64,000 bases of DNA from Epinephelus fuscoguttatus (lineage: Eukaryota > Chordata > Actinopteri > Perciformes > Serranidae): assembly GCF_011397635.1 (NCBI RefSeq), contig NC_064766.1, positions 42,253,110 through 42,317,109 on the forward strand, in the 5' to 3' direction. The notes under the pieces are model-generated. The model did no database searches. It was given only the letters and a program-made list of their open reading frames with translations, and had not been told where the DNA came from. This document shows positions 41,459 through 53,800 of this stretch, in pieces; the stretch's first letter is position 1, and every line of letters starts with the position of its first letter. The position numbers and the translations under genes are program-made.

Positions 41459-42003
41459 CAAGTCCTCTACCTGCTCAGGTACTCTGTCCTCTACCTGCTC
41501 AGGTACTCTGTCCTCTACCTGCTCAGGTACTCTGTCCTCTACCTGCTCAGGTACTCTGTCCTCTACCTGCTCAGGTACGCTGTCCTCTACCTCCTCTACC
41601 TGCTCAGGTACTCTGTCCTCTACCTGCTCAGGTACTCTGTCCTCTACCTGCTCAGGTACGCTGTCCTCTACCTGCTCAGGTATGCTGTCCTCTACCTCCT
41701 CTACCTGCTCAGGTACTCTGTCCTCTACCTGCTCAGGTACTCTGTCCTCTACCTGCTCAGGTACTCTGTCCTCTACCTGCTCAGGTACTCTGTCCTCTAC
41801 CTGCTCAGGTACGCTGTCCTCTACCTGCTCAGGTACTCTGTCCTCTACCTGCTCAGGTACTCTGTCCTCTACCTGCTCAGGTACTCTGTCCTCTACCTGC
41901 TCAGGTACGCTGTCCTCTACCTGCTCAGGTACTCTGTCCTCTACCTGCTCAGGTACTCTGTCCTCTACCTGCTCAGGTACGCTGTCCTCTACCTGCTCAG
42001 GTT
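41459..42003. repeat. 24-bp minisatellite, about 22 copies, upstream of vxn
   Basis: The unit begins TCCTCTACCTGCTCAGGTAC and is 24 bp long (ending TCTG). Minor variants are GTACG/GTATG and two insertions of CTCCTCTAC. Each unit contains the inverted repeat TACCTG-CT-CAGGTA. The 24-bp period yields an open frame (SSTCSGTL repeated), which is an artefact. The array is about 230 bp upstream of the vxn start codon, between vxn and the 3' end of adhfe1. Confidence 0.95.
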
Positions 42004-42248
42004 GTGTTGGATTTGTTACAGTAACTGGATTCAGTCTCAGTAAATCCTGAGGAACTCTGTCATTAAACAGAACTCAGTCAGTGTGATCAACACGTAAATA
42101 AATGATTATTGATCGTTCATTCGAAGCGTCTCAGCTTTGGTCTGTAAACATTCTGTATTGATGTGTTGGAGGTGATTACATTTATTAATGGGTAAAAACT
42201 GAAACTGAAATAAACTGATGAAGGAGTTTGTCACAGGTGAGGTCAGGT

Positions 42249-42282
<34 letters not shown>

Positions 42283-42563
42283 CTGTGTGCTCTGTGCTGC
42301 GTTCAGGGTCAGTCTGTGTTTAGCTCATGTGCTGATCTCAGGGTTAAACCAGTTAAACACACTCAGATCAGGTTTATATAACAACTGTTCCTGGATCAGA
42401 TTAAACTGGATTAAGACAATAAGAGGACACACACACGCGCGCGCATGCACGCACACACGCACACACACATACACACACACACATTTTCAGGTGACATTAA
42501 TTTCAGATGTTCTGATTCTGGATCTGAATAATCAGAAGTCGAGACTGACGTGTAAATGTTTGT

Positions 42564-42569
42564 TTTATT
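42564..42569 (-). terminator. adhfe1: Polyadenylation signal of adhfe1
   Basis: AATAAA on the minus strand, 230 nt after the adhfe1 stop codon, gives a short 3'UTR of about 250 nt. Confidence 0.55.
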
Positions 42570-42798
42570 TTAGATTTGTGTGTAAATATAAAATCAGTAT
42601 CTGATTATTGAGAAAATGACACTGATCTGAACACGCTGAAGAACAGCTACATCTAGTGGCTGTTAGACGAACTGCAGCTCAACACAGAACAGACCTGAGA
42701 TCAGTTCACGCGTCACACAGTGATAAACAGAGTGTTGAGTTAAATTGTGCTCTCAGCGCACTCGGTCCTCACAGAGACATTAAGTTATCAGTGTGAGT

Positions 42799-44372
42799 TC
42801 AGTAGAGCTTCATGGATGCTGCGAACAGCTCGCTCAGGTCCTCCTCAGTGTGCTCTCTGGGAGACAGTTTGGTCACTCGCTCCTGAAACACAACAACAAC
42901 AAGATCCCTTAAAAAAAAAAAAACATGAAAGTGAAATATTTTACAAATCATGAAAGATTTAAAATGTTTTTAAGGTTCAGGGATTTTCTTTTATCCTTAC
43001 TCCTTTAAAAGCCCTTAAAATGTGCACATCATTTACTTTGAATGTCTTAAAGTGGCCTTAACTATTCAATTAAGGTAAATAATCAATAAGCAAACAAAAA
43101 TAAATAAGCAAAGAAATTCCCTGTCATGGTGACGTGTGTTGATACAAACAGTCAGGGCTGTAGTTAAAGTATTAACTGCGGGGGACACCGCCCACAGACA
43201 TGTCTAACCCCCCCCCCAATACATACTGATAAAAAATAAATGTTTGGAAACTGCTCCGCCGTCAAAAATCATCATTATCAGTTGAGTCATAAACAAACAG
43301 CTTCTCTGTTTCAACATTTTCATGTGAATATTCTAAAACATTAAATGAACACAGGAAGTGTGACGATGAAAACTGAACTAACACAAACGACCGGTTTGAT
43401 CATCTGAAACTTTTACACATGACTTGAAACTTTCCCACTCTTCTGAGGGTCAGTGAAGTGACACACCTGAGGGATGGTTCCTTTCACCAGCGCTGGGATG
43501 TCGTCTTTACTGTATCCCACAGCTCCCAGTCCGTCCTCCACCTGCAGGTCAAACAGGAACTGACGCAGCGTGTCGGCCAGAACAGCGCCCGCATCCTCTC
43601 TCTTCACCTGCCGAATGTCTGCACCTGAACGCAACACAGAGTCTGTTACTGCACCTGAACGCAACACACAGTCTGTTACTGCACCTGAACACAACACAGA
43701 GGGTCTGTCAACATGTGGGTGGTGTGAGGAATACTGAATGTCACTGAACGCTCCCCATACACTGTATATTTGAATAATAAAGATGGCCGACGTGTCAGCT
43801 CCCTGAAGGTGAAGCTCAAACATCTGAGCGCCCTCTGGTGGCTGGCTGGTCATAAACCTCTGAACATGTTCCAAGTAAATTAAATGTTTCCCTCAGATGG
43901 TTTCTGTCGGTTCAGTTTATCACAGGTTGTTGATTCGAGTGTTTCTGATCAGTTTGTTTTTTGGTTGCCGATAAACGAACTCCGCACACTGACCGAATCA
44001 CATCTGAACAACAAAGTACTGATTCAGGTTAAATCCATCTGAGCCAGATTTCACTATCTAAGAGCATCTGTGTGAGAACGACGTGTTAAGATGAAGGTTA
44101 GCGTCCATAAGGCTGGACGCCACCACGCTGGAGCCCCGACGCTGCTGTGCCGGTTGCTATGGCTACAGGTGGAGCTCTGCTTGTGTCGTGTCATTTACTA
44201 TAAACTGTATCATACTGTGCTGTTTTATATTGAATGATCCAAGACTGTCAGGTGAACAGGTGAACAGGTACCAAGGATCTCTGCAGCCTCCAGGTGGCGC
44301 TCTGGACACATTGGGGCTGTGAAGTTGAAGACGGCCGGAGATGTGAGGACAACTGAGAGACCATGAGGCTGT

Positions 44373-44440
<68 letters not shown>

Positions 44441-47400
44441 TGTCACTGTTGATTACCGACCTGTTTGGTTTTAAATTTTCAAAGCTAATGAGGTGGATTT
44501 TATAAACTTCATACCAGCAAATCTCTGCAAACAAACATTTTAATATATTAATAATAATCATTAAATAAAACCTGCAGTTTTCTTTTTTTTCTGAAACTCT
44601 TCATCTTTAATGTTTTATAATATAATTCTTTTAATATTTTATGTTTTTCATGATGTTTGATAAAAACTGTCATATGAACACACCGACTTAAAACTAAATT
44701 TGTCCAGAAATGAGTCAAACTCATTTATTTATTTTGTAAACAGGAAGAACAGCAGCTCTGGTTTTATGAAGTCCTAAGTGGAGTTCCTCAGGGAACCTGT
44801 TCGGGTCCTCTGTGGTTTTCCGGTTTAACAGTTCAGGTTTAACTTTTCATGGTATCGTCTCATTTTCTTGAAACCAAAAACAAACAGTCAATGGACTGAG
44901 AATATTTTCTGTTTTTGTCTTTCATTAATTTTCTACACCTGAGCCTCATTTCTTATTTCTGATTCTGTTTGTCCACTAACGCTAAGGAGCAATGATCTCA
45001 TGTTAACAGGAGTTTTAAGAAAATATGATTGTGGGACTCATTAAAACATTTTTTTGAATGTAAACATTTTTGATTTCAGTGACTTCCTAAGCCAGATTTT
45101 GACTGATATCTGAGAACCACAAGTGTGGGACTGTTATGATGTAACATTCAGGCAGCTCAGTGTAGTTCCATCACTCACCACCAGAGGGTGCTCCACATTG
45201 TAACCCTTCGCTGAATGAGTCTTCACGCTACCAGCGATTGGATACGACATGCCATGACTGCAGAGAGAAAACAACACAACAAAACATTTCTATTCAGCCT
45301 TCAGTGCTAAAATGTATCCCTTAATTGTTTTTAAATGAATTTACCAATTAAAAATGATGTAATTTAGGTGTCCCTGTCGGGGTTAAGGAGTTAACTAATA
45401 AAAAAATTCATGGTTCATGATGCGTTTAAGTATTCTTGAATAGATCATCTGCACAGGTTAGGGACTTTTAAGTTGTTGTTTTTTTTTAACCGTTTAAAAA
45501 TCCCCTAAACCGGGGCGTCGGTGGCTTAGTGGTAGAGCAGGCGCCCCATGTACAAGGCTGTTGCCGCAGCGGCCTGGGTTCGACTCCAGCCTGTGGCCCT
45601 TTGCTGCATGTCACTCCCTCTCTCTCCCCCCTTCACACTTGTCTGTCCTATCAAATAAAGGCTAGAAATGCCCAAAAAATATCTTTTTAAAAAAAAAAAA
45701 AAAAAAAAAAATCCCCTAAACCATGAACCAAATAATATGCAAATTAAATGGGTTCACTCCAAATTTGGGAACAATTAATCGACAAAAAAAAGGATTATTA
45801 TATTTAAGGGTTTTATTAATGTACTATCACCACAGTTGAGGATTTTTTAAAAAAGGTAAACACCCTTAAAAGGAGCAATAAGCGAAATTCATCATTTCTA
45901 GATTGAAGGAATTAAAAAATTGCTATGTGAAGAACTAGAGGTGTAATTTCATCTGGAGTATAGCATGACCTCACACACCCTCTGTGTGTTGATCTCCAGC
46001 CCCTTGTTTACAATCCGGTCCAGCTGCGCGTTCATGTACGTTCATGTGAATCGCCTGTCGGAGCCCTTGACCCTCCCTCCCTATAAAAGGCTACAGCCAG
46101 TGAGCAGTGGCGGCGGATATTTTCGAAATGAAATGGCAGAGAGCGGAACGTCCACCTGAAGACGACCAGGATCTGACATTACCTAAACAACGGTTGTTGG
46201 CGAAGAAGTTGTCGGATAAAGAAAGGGACAGAACTCGGATTAACATTGGCCTTGCATTTCCAAGGTGGAGAGCACTGTGAGAGCTAAAGGGGCTACAATC
46301 TGACTCGGAGCTAGCTCTTCTTCTCCTGGACAGGTACAACATAAAGTCAAATGTCTGTTTTAATTAGTGTTACAGTAACGTTAGGCACATGTCGCTATGT
46401 CGGTTCAATTGAATTTAAAGTTACAATCGTAGCATGGGTTAATGTCCGGAGCTTGAGTTATTAGCGGCTCGGTCCCAGCAATGGGTCAGGAGTTTCTGTT
46501 GTGTTAGGTGAGTAGCCCGGCAGCCCAGCTAACATTTGCAATTAGCATTGTAAAATGTAGCCCGGCGGGCAGCCTGGCGGCTGTGTTTAGCTATTCCCCT
46601 GCCTACTTCAATGATGATGGTCCCTGTAATAAATGTAATATATTTGCTGAGATGGAGGCGAGGCTCAGTGACTAGAGGAGCTGGTAGAAGCGCTCCACAG
46701 CTGCAAGCTACTCCAGTAGCCGTAGCAGCTCTAGTGCTAACTGTGGGAGCTAACGCTAACATTCCTCTCTTCTCCGGGAGCCTGGAGCCCGTGAAGAGTT
46801 GGAATGTTAGCATAGCAGCCGACTAGTGCAGGCTAATGTCCCCACGCCAGAGCTCGTCAGAGCTCGCCAGAGCCGAGAAGCAGGCTCCCGGAACGTTAGC
46901 ATAGCAGCCAGCTAATGCTAACGTCCCCACGCTTCTCGGCTCCAACTCACTGAGCCTGGCGGAGAAGCATGAGCCCGGCTCCCGGCTCAGTTGGAGCGTT
47001 ACCGTGGCAGCTGAGTAAGTGCTAACGCTAACAGGAAAGCAGGGAAATAGCTAAACACAGCAGAGACCGAGAGTGAGTGAAAGACATTGCTAACTGCTAA
47101 ACTAAGTTGGCTGTTCAGGTTTTATTTCCTCGCCCCTGTAGCAAGTGAATCTGCCTACAGTGAAAGCGGGGCTAACCGGTGCTTCCTCCTCAGGCTCCAC
47201 TTCACTCAGCTGCCAGCACAGCCAGTTAGCCTCCGTTTGGATCCAACCGGAGCACCGAGCCCTGGTTTGTTATTCAGGTTAAAGTGGGAAGAAGCAGCGG
47301 GTTTATCGGGCAGCTGAGTGAAGTGGAGCCTGCGGAGGAAACACCGGGACCGTCTGGATGTGATAGTCCGTGGAGGTGCTGCGGTGCTCGGCTGCACAGA

Positions 47401-50400
47401 CGAGGTGAGTGGGGGGGTGTTGGAGTGCAGAGGTAGAGGGAGGAGTGGCTCATGACACACTTTGTTTTGGTCTACAGGCAGTGCACAACAGCAAACCTAG
47501 CAGTGAAACGATTTCGCATATTGCCCCTTTAAAAATGACAAAATAACAAAAAGTTGGCGTTTCATGGTTTTGTTTCTCACCACAGATGGACTCCGGCGTT
47601 TCCGAAACCGATGCCAGCAAACACACTGGCCAGGTGCATGCTGGACCGAGCCTCCAGATCCTCAGGGTCTCGCACCGCTCTGTAAACAACCAACCAACCA
47701 ATCGATCAGTCAGACATCCTGCTCCTGAGGTTTTCTGCTTTACAATTTTAATATTTACCACGAAGTGTCACTTAAATCTTTATTTAAACATAACTGTTTT
47801 AATAAATTAAGTTTGTTTTATTTAAATTAAATTTAACATTTTAAGTTAGTTTTAACAACATTTCAGACCAAACCTTAATAAAGTTAAGTTAATCAATCTC
47901 TGTAACTTTTGAGTATTTAAACTCTTTCTAAATTAATCAAGATGCTGGTAAGAATTTATTTCATGACCTACAGTCTGTAAAAACATTGAACCCTCCTAAC
48001 ACGCTCAGACGGTTAAAACTCAAACAAACAAACAAAAACAGGATAAAGCCTTAAACCTCAGAGTGATGGTTGTTTACATGAGGAGGGCAGCAGCTCTGGA
48101 TCAGCACTGGAGTTCCTCAGGGATCATGTTCGGGTCATCTGTGGTTCTCCACAATTCACATTCACCTCCAGTTAAACTTTACTCACCGTTTCATGTACTT
48201 AGCGACCACGTTGAGGGCGTGGCGCGACCAGACATCACTGATGGGGTTGCTGCCCTGGTAGGCGGGGCGGTTGATGGGGTTGGGGGGGCAGGGGCTCCTC
48301 TGGTTGTAGGGCAGCGCAGTGTACGACTCCAGAGCATGACTGAGGGAATAAAACACAGATTATTATCGGGATTATTTTGTGACTTATCTGGTAACAACTC
48401 ATTACATCACCACCACAAAAACAACGAGCAACTACCAGCCTGAAATACCCACATCTTTGTTCAAGCCCCATATTCTCAAAAATACTGTAAAAAATAAAAA
48501 CAACACACATACAACAACTTAAGCAAATAGAAATTAAGTAAAAATAATAAATGACATGATAAAAACAATCTTCTAATTAACTGACTGAAGATGAAATTTA
48601 AAAAGACAAAAGTTCAAATAAAGATTTAAACTGTCCTTGTGTCTCATGAGTCTCATGAAATCATTAACACACTGTGAACACATCACTGAGACGCTCTGAT
48701 ACTGTCTGTAGGTGAAATGTTGCTCTGATCTGAAAACACTCTGCACGGTCAAAGGTCACGGCTGCTCCATAGCGAGTCCACGAGCCCACGTTCAAACCAG
48801 AGAATAAAAACTTCAGATAGTTTGAGAACCTTTGAACGTCGACAGAATCAGCCTCTGCTTGTTGACAGTAAAATGATCTGAACATTAAATAATCAAAACA
48901 AATAAAAATAATAAAAATAACGTCATGCTGGACGGACAGACCAGAGCACGTCGAAGCCGCTGTTGGCGGCGACTCTCTCGGGCATGCTCAGTGTGTGCAT
49001 CGGGTCCACAATGCCCAGTGTGGGTCTGATGGCTCTGCTGGCGATACCTGAACACAAACAACCAATCACAGCTCAGACTGATGCTGTGATGTCACCGTTC
49101 AGACTTCATTTAATGAACTGGGAGTTTTTGGAGCACAGAGACTTTAAATATCACAAACGTCTTCAAACAGCAAAGTTTTCATGCTGAAATCAAAAATGTC
49201 ACTTTCACCTGTTTTAGCTTTGAGAGGCTCGAAGTCAAAGATGGCGACGCCGGTGGTCTCACTGCCGGTGCCGGCGGTCGTAGGAACTGAGGGACAAAGT
49301 ACAGATCAGAGAAAACACATTAACGAGGAGACTCTTCACCTCTGACATCTTCGCTGTGTGAGGAGCCTTGAACCCACGCTGCCAGATAAGACAAGAAAAC
49401 ATCAGCGGGTTCTAGTTTCAGACCGTCTGAAGGATCTGCAGCGAAACACTGTGAAGAATCGTTTGTTCTTCAGTCTCACGTCTGATCATTAATGAACTTT
49501 AGTTTAATCCATGTTTTCATTCACTGCAGTTTGGATTTTTGGATCAATGGAAGACGTAATGTGACCTATAAACAAACAACAGGGCAAAATTAATTTAATA
49601 AATCATAAATGAACAAAAACAAACTCAATAAAAATGAACAATTAAATTTGGTTAAGTTCAGAGATGAGACTGAAATCCTCACATTCATGAACATTTATGC
49701 AATTTTTTTTTGTTCAGCAGGAAGAAAAGAAAATAATTTACTTTATTAAACTGAACTAAACTAATAAAAATGATTAAAGTTGGAAGTGAAAATGACTTTT
49801 AAAGATTAATTTGATAAATGTTTATATTTGACCAGACTGGAAGAAATTAATCTGAAATAATACATTTGAAAATCAAGTCTATCTAAAAAATTTAACCATT
49901 TGTATTGATGTTATTATTTATTATTTCACAACTCACAGACACAAGCTGCAGGTCGACATATTTATTGCATCATATTTTTTAATATTCAGCAGGAGGGACA
50001 AAAATAGTTTTATTAATTTACATAAATATATTTAATTTAACTGATGCAAAAAATAAGAATCAAAGGCAGAAAGTGAAAATTAACCCAAAACCCCTCAAAA
50101 TGTTCATGACGAGGACAGGACAGAGAAATAACAGATTTCCATGTAAAAATCTACTTAATCAAAAAAAGTAATAATCTGCATTGTTGTTAATATTATTCAG
50201 TATTAGTCATCTCACAGACACCAGATGTTGTATGTATCTTATATGAACTAAATAATAATAATATGTAATCAAGTTAAACATAAATATAAAAAGGTATTAA
50301 GGGCTTTCTTTTCTTCAAAGTTTGGCTAGAAAGACAGAAGTGGTTTTATCAATATATTAATTAAATAATTTAAGTTAGAGAGGCTTTAAAAAAATAATCT

Positions 50401-50850
50401 GATGGAATATTTATTCAGGAAGGTCTGAGGAAAAATGAAGAATATAAAACAACTGAATAATTTTATTAATGTTTAATTAAATTTTAATAAATGGTTAGTT
50501 TTAAATCTGATAAATATTTGAAACATTAAATGTATAAATTGTATTTGAAATAAAGATAAAAGTAGTTGTAGTTATGTTGGTGTTTTTGTTTCCTTATCAA
50601 TAATCAAATGTTTTTTTAATTCATTTTCAGAATCTGATCAGCTGTTACCTGCGATGAGTGGCTTCAGAGCTCCGGTGATCGGCTTCCCTTTGCCGATCGG
50701 AGCGTTGACAAAGTCCAGGAAGTCGGCATCGGGGTGACACGCGTACAGATTGGCTGCCTTACAGGTGTCAATCACAGAGCCACCGCCCACCGCCACGAAC
50801 ACGTCGAAGGAACCGTTTTTAGCAAACGAGATGGCGTCTTTAAAACTGTA

Positions 50851-50883
<33 letters not shown>

Positions 50884-53800
50884 GGACGACACCGTTGTTT
50901 TTACAGTGTAAATATTAACTGATTAAAGTTACACTGTAAAAAATGTCCACACCAAATTCACAACAAAACTTTTACTGAATTTCACCTTTGACCTCGTCCA
51001 CTGTGACGACTGTCTGTCCACTCTTCTTTTATTTTTTCTAATATATTTTATTTGTTGTGTCGTTAAAAAGTCTTTTTTATGTTCTTTTACTTCTATTTTT
51101 TGTGAAACAAATATTTTTGAATAAGATTTTATAATAGTTATAATATTATTTTCTAAATGTCAGGGATCTGATTCTGTTTAATTTAACAAACTGAAATAAT
51201 CTCAGTTTTCAGTTAAAAATTTCAACAACACAACAAATAAGACTTCATAATGTCACCTTACTTTTATAAACGTTTACTCACTGTGTTACTTCCTGTTTAC
51301 ATCGTTGTACAGTTATATATTTTTATTTTACATCACACATATATTTACATTTCATGCATTCCTGTTTACATTACCATTTATTTATTTTGCCATCCACAAA
51401 TATATTTTATATTTCTGCACTATTTTATGTCTTAGACTTAATTTGTGTTTTCATATTTTAGACGTAATTAATGAGTGTTGTTGGAGGACGCCTGAAATCT
51501 AACGACTGCTTCTCTGTAATGGTCGTGCACGATAATAAATAACTAGGAAACTTTTCAGATCCAAAAAGAACTGCAGATAAATGTGACTTAACATAAAGCA
51601 AAACTCCATACATAAACTACATAAAAAGCTAATGTTGTCCTGTCAGAGGCCAGTCTGCACGGCTGCTTATTATCCTCATAAACCTGCATGAAGCCACAGC
51701 AGCATTTAAACACTTCAGAAATAAAAAACAACATGTAAAAAGCAGCTTTCGGCTGCAGCTCAGGACATTTAGGACTTTAAATAAAAAGTCATTTCAAACG
51801 TTTCATGCAAACATTTTAGTGACTGTCAAAACTACACGTGGGACCATAACTCCGACGTCAATCTAATCAGAATTCAAACTTTGTCTCAGAAACCACGTCT
51901 AAACTCTGAAATCAGTGAAGAAGAAGAATTGTAGGACCAGTGAGTCCTCACAACAACAGTATGGAAACAGGTGTAAGGCCTCATAATGTAGGATCACCGG
52001 ATTAAATAGCAAAGAGTCAGATACACTCTAAAGTGTCCTGATAAAAATTAACCCTTTGTTGTCTCTACATGGAAACCTGGGAGTCCATTACTGTTGATTT
52101 TTACTTTAAAAACTAAGTCCTCCTCTCTCTCTGACTTCTACAGGAGCTTGGAAAAGGAAATGTTTCCTCTGATGAGACGCCACACAGACAGAATGAGTCT
52201 GTTCGGCTCAACATACGTGAGCAAACACTTCCTCTGTTAACGCCGAACAAAAGCAGACTGAGAACCAAAATGGCCGACAGCCATCTTCGTGATGTCCTTT
52301 GCTTCTCAACCACCAAGTTTACACGTGACCTGCCAGCCACCCTTCAGTCCATAGAATGCTGTTTCCATTTGAGGTGAGTTAAAAATATATTACACAGTAT
52401 TCATGTGTTAATCAGCTGGTGTGCAGGTACACACGTGCCACAAGTATCAATAATGTGTTGCATCACTTCTGTCACGATGTGGCTTCTGCATACAGTGACA
52501 CTGACTCTCTTGTCTACGCGTGTTTCTTCTTAACACACGAAGGAGTAAACATCGCTGCGCACACACTGCGCAAAATCAGCCGGCTGCAACTTTCCCTACT
52601 GTGAGGCAGATTCAGATTTGTCCGCATTTTTGGCACGAGTGGCGTCAGATCAGCCGCCGCAGCTGGACTGTCAGCGCCGCTGATACTCACCAGAGGAACT
52701 GACTAAGAATAATGTGCTCCCAGTTAATGAGCCCAGTTGAGTCCATTAGAGTCGCTAACATTTTCTAACAGACGTTACTTGGTGTGTTCTGAAGCCCATT
52801 AACTTCCATAACAAGCTTGAACTGCACCATCCCACTGACTGTTCCCTCTCACCGTCCTGACTGAGGACTAATCTGAGGCTGCTGCTCTGAGAATGAGCTG
52901 TCAGCCCTGTGTTGAAGAAATAATGAAATCCATTCATGTGAAGCTGTGATGTAGGCTGGTTTTTTCTTAAAGCATATTTGACCAACTTTCTAACTTTAAG
53001 ACACGACAGGCTTCACAGCTCAGCTCAGGTCAGTGGCCCAGCCCTACGGATATTTGTCTGTATGTGGCCCTCTGTGAAAAAAGTTTGCCCCCTGCTGTAG
53101 AGAGTACATGGACTGCCCTCATCAGCAAATTTTTTGTTACTGTCTCTACACCTGACAGCCAATCAGAGAGCAGCAGGTGTCTCACCTGGTGTCGGTGGGC
53201 TCCACCCGCACGTTGTCGTACACTTTGTAATTGACTCCGTTCTTGGCCAGAGACTCCAGGACGGCCTTCACCGGTGGGAGACGGGACAAGTTCTTGTCTG
53301 TCATCAGACAGACGTTCCGAGCTCCGAGGTTCTGCAGGTCCTGCAAGAGAACCGAAGAAAAACTTTATTCATATCTAACGAACAGACGGAGAAGTGTTTA
53401 ACAAAGTGCGTTTAACAGACTTTATTTTATCAACACACACTTCCTGTCCTTGATTAACTGCTCGCTCAGATCACAGTGTCACAGCGACCTCACAAACTGG
53501 TGACCCTGCGATCAGGATGTCTGATCAGCTCAACATGTGTAACTGCAGAATCAACCCAGAGATTTTGTCCCTTTAATTCTGTCTTACCTGACACACACCG
53601 GCTCCTGCTGCTCGCCACAGGAAGGAAACAATCATGTTAAAATGAGAAACAAACGGAAAAAGGTCGATCATAGAAAGACGGCCTACTGATTGAGAAATGG
53701 TCGTCAGCTGAGCTCTGCAGAGGAAGACATGATCAACAGGACAGTTTAAGAGGTTTGATTTCTGACAGACCGACCTGTGACACTTCACATTCAATGATTT

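Noticed and set aside
41439..42050. 203-codon plus ORF with an 8-residue SSTCSGTL repeat
   Set aside because: It is the translation of a 24-bp minisatellite; unit length is a multiple of three and lacks stops.
45512..45605. tRNA gene (good A- and B-boxes)
   Set aside because: No complete cloverleaf or acceptor stem is seen, and the head is followed by a SINE body and A-rich tail. It is a SINE; the same holds for 11730 and for 22122 on the minus strand.
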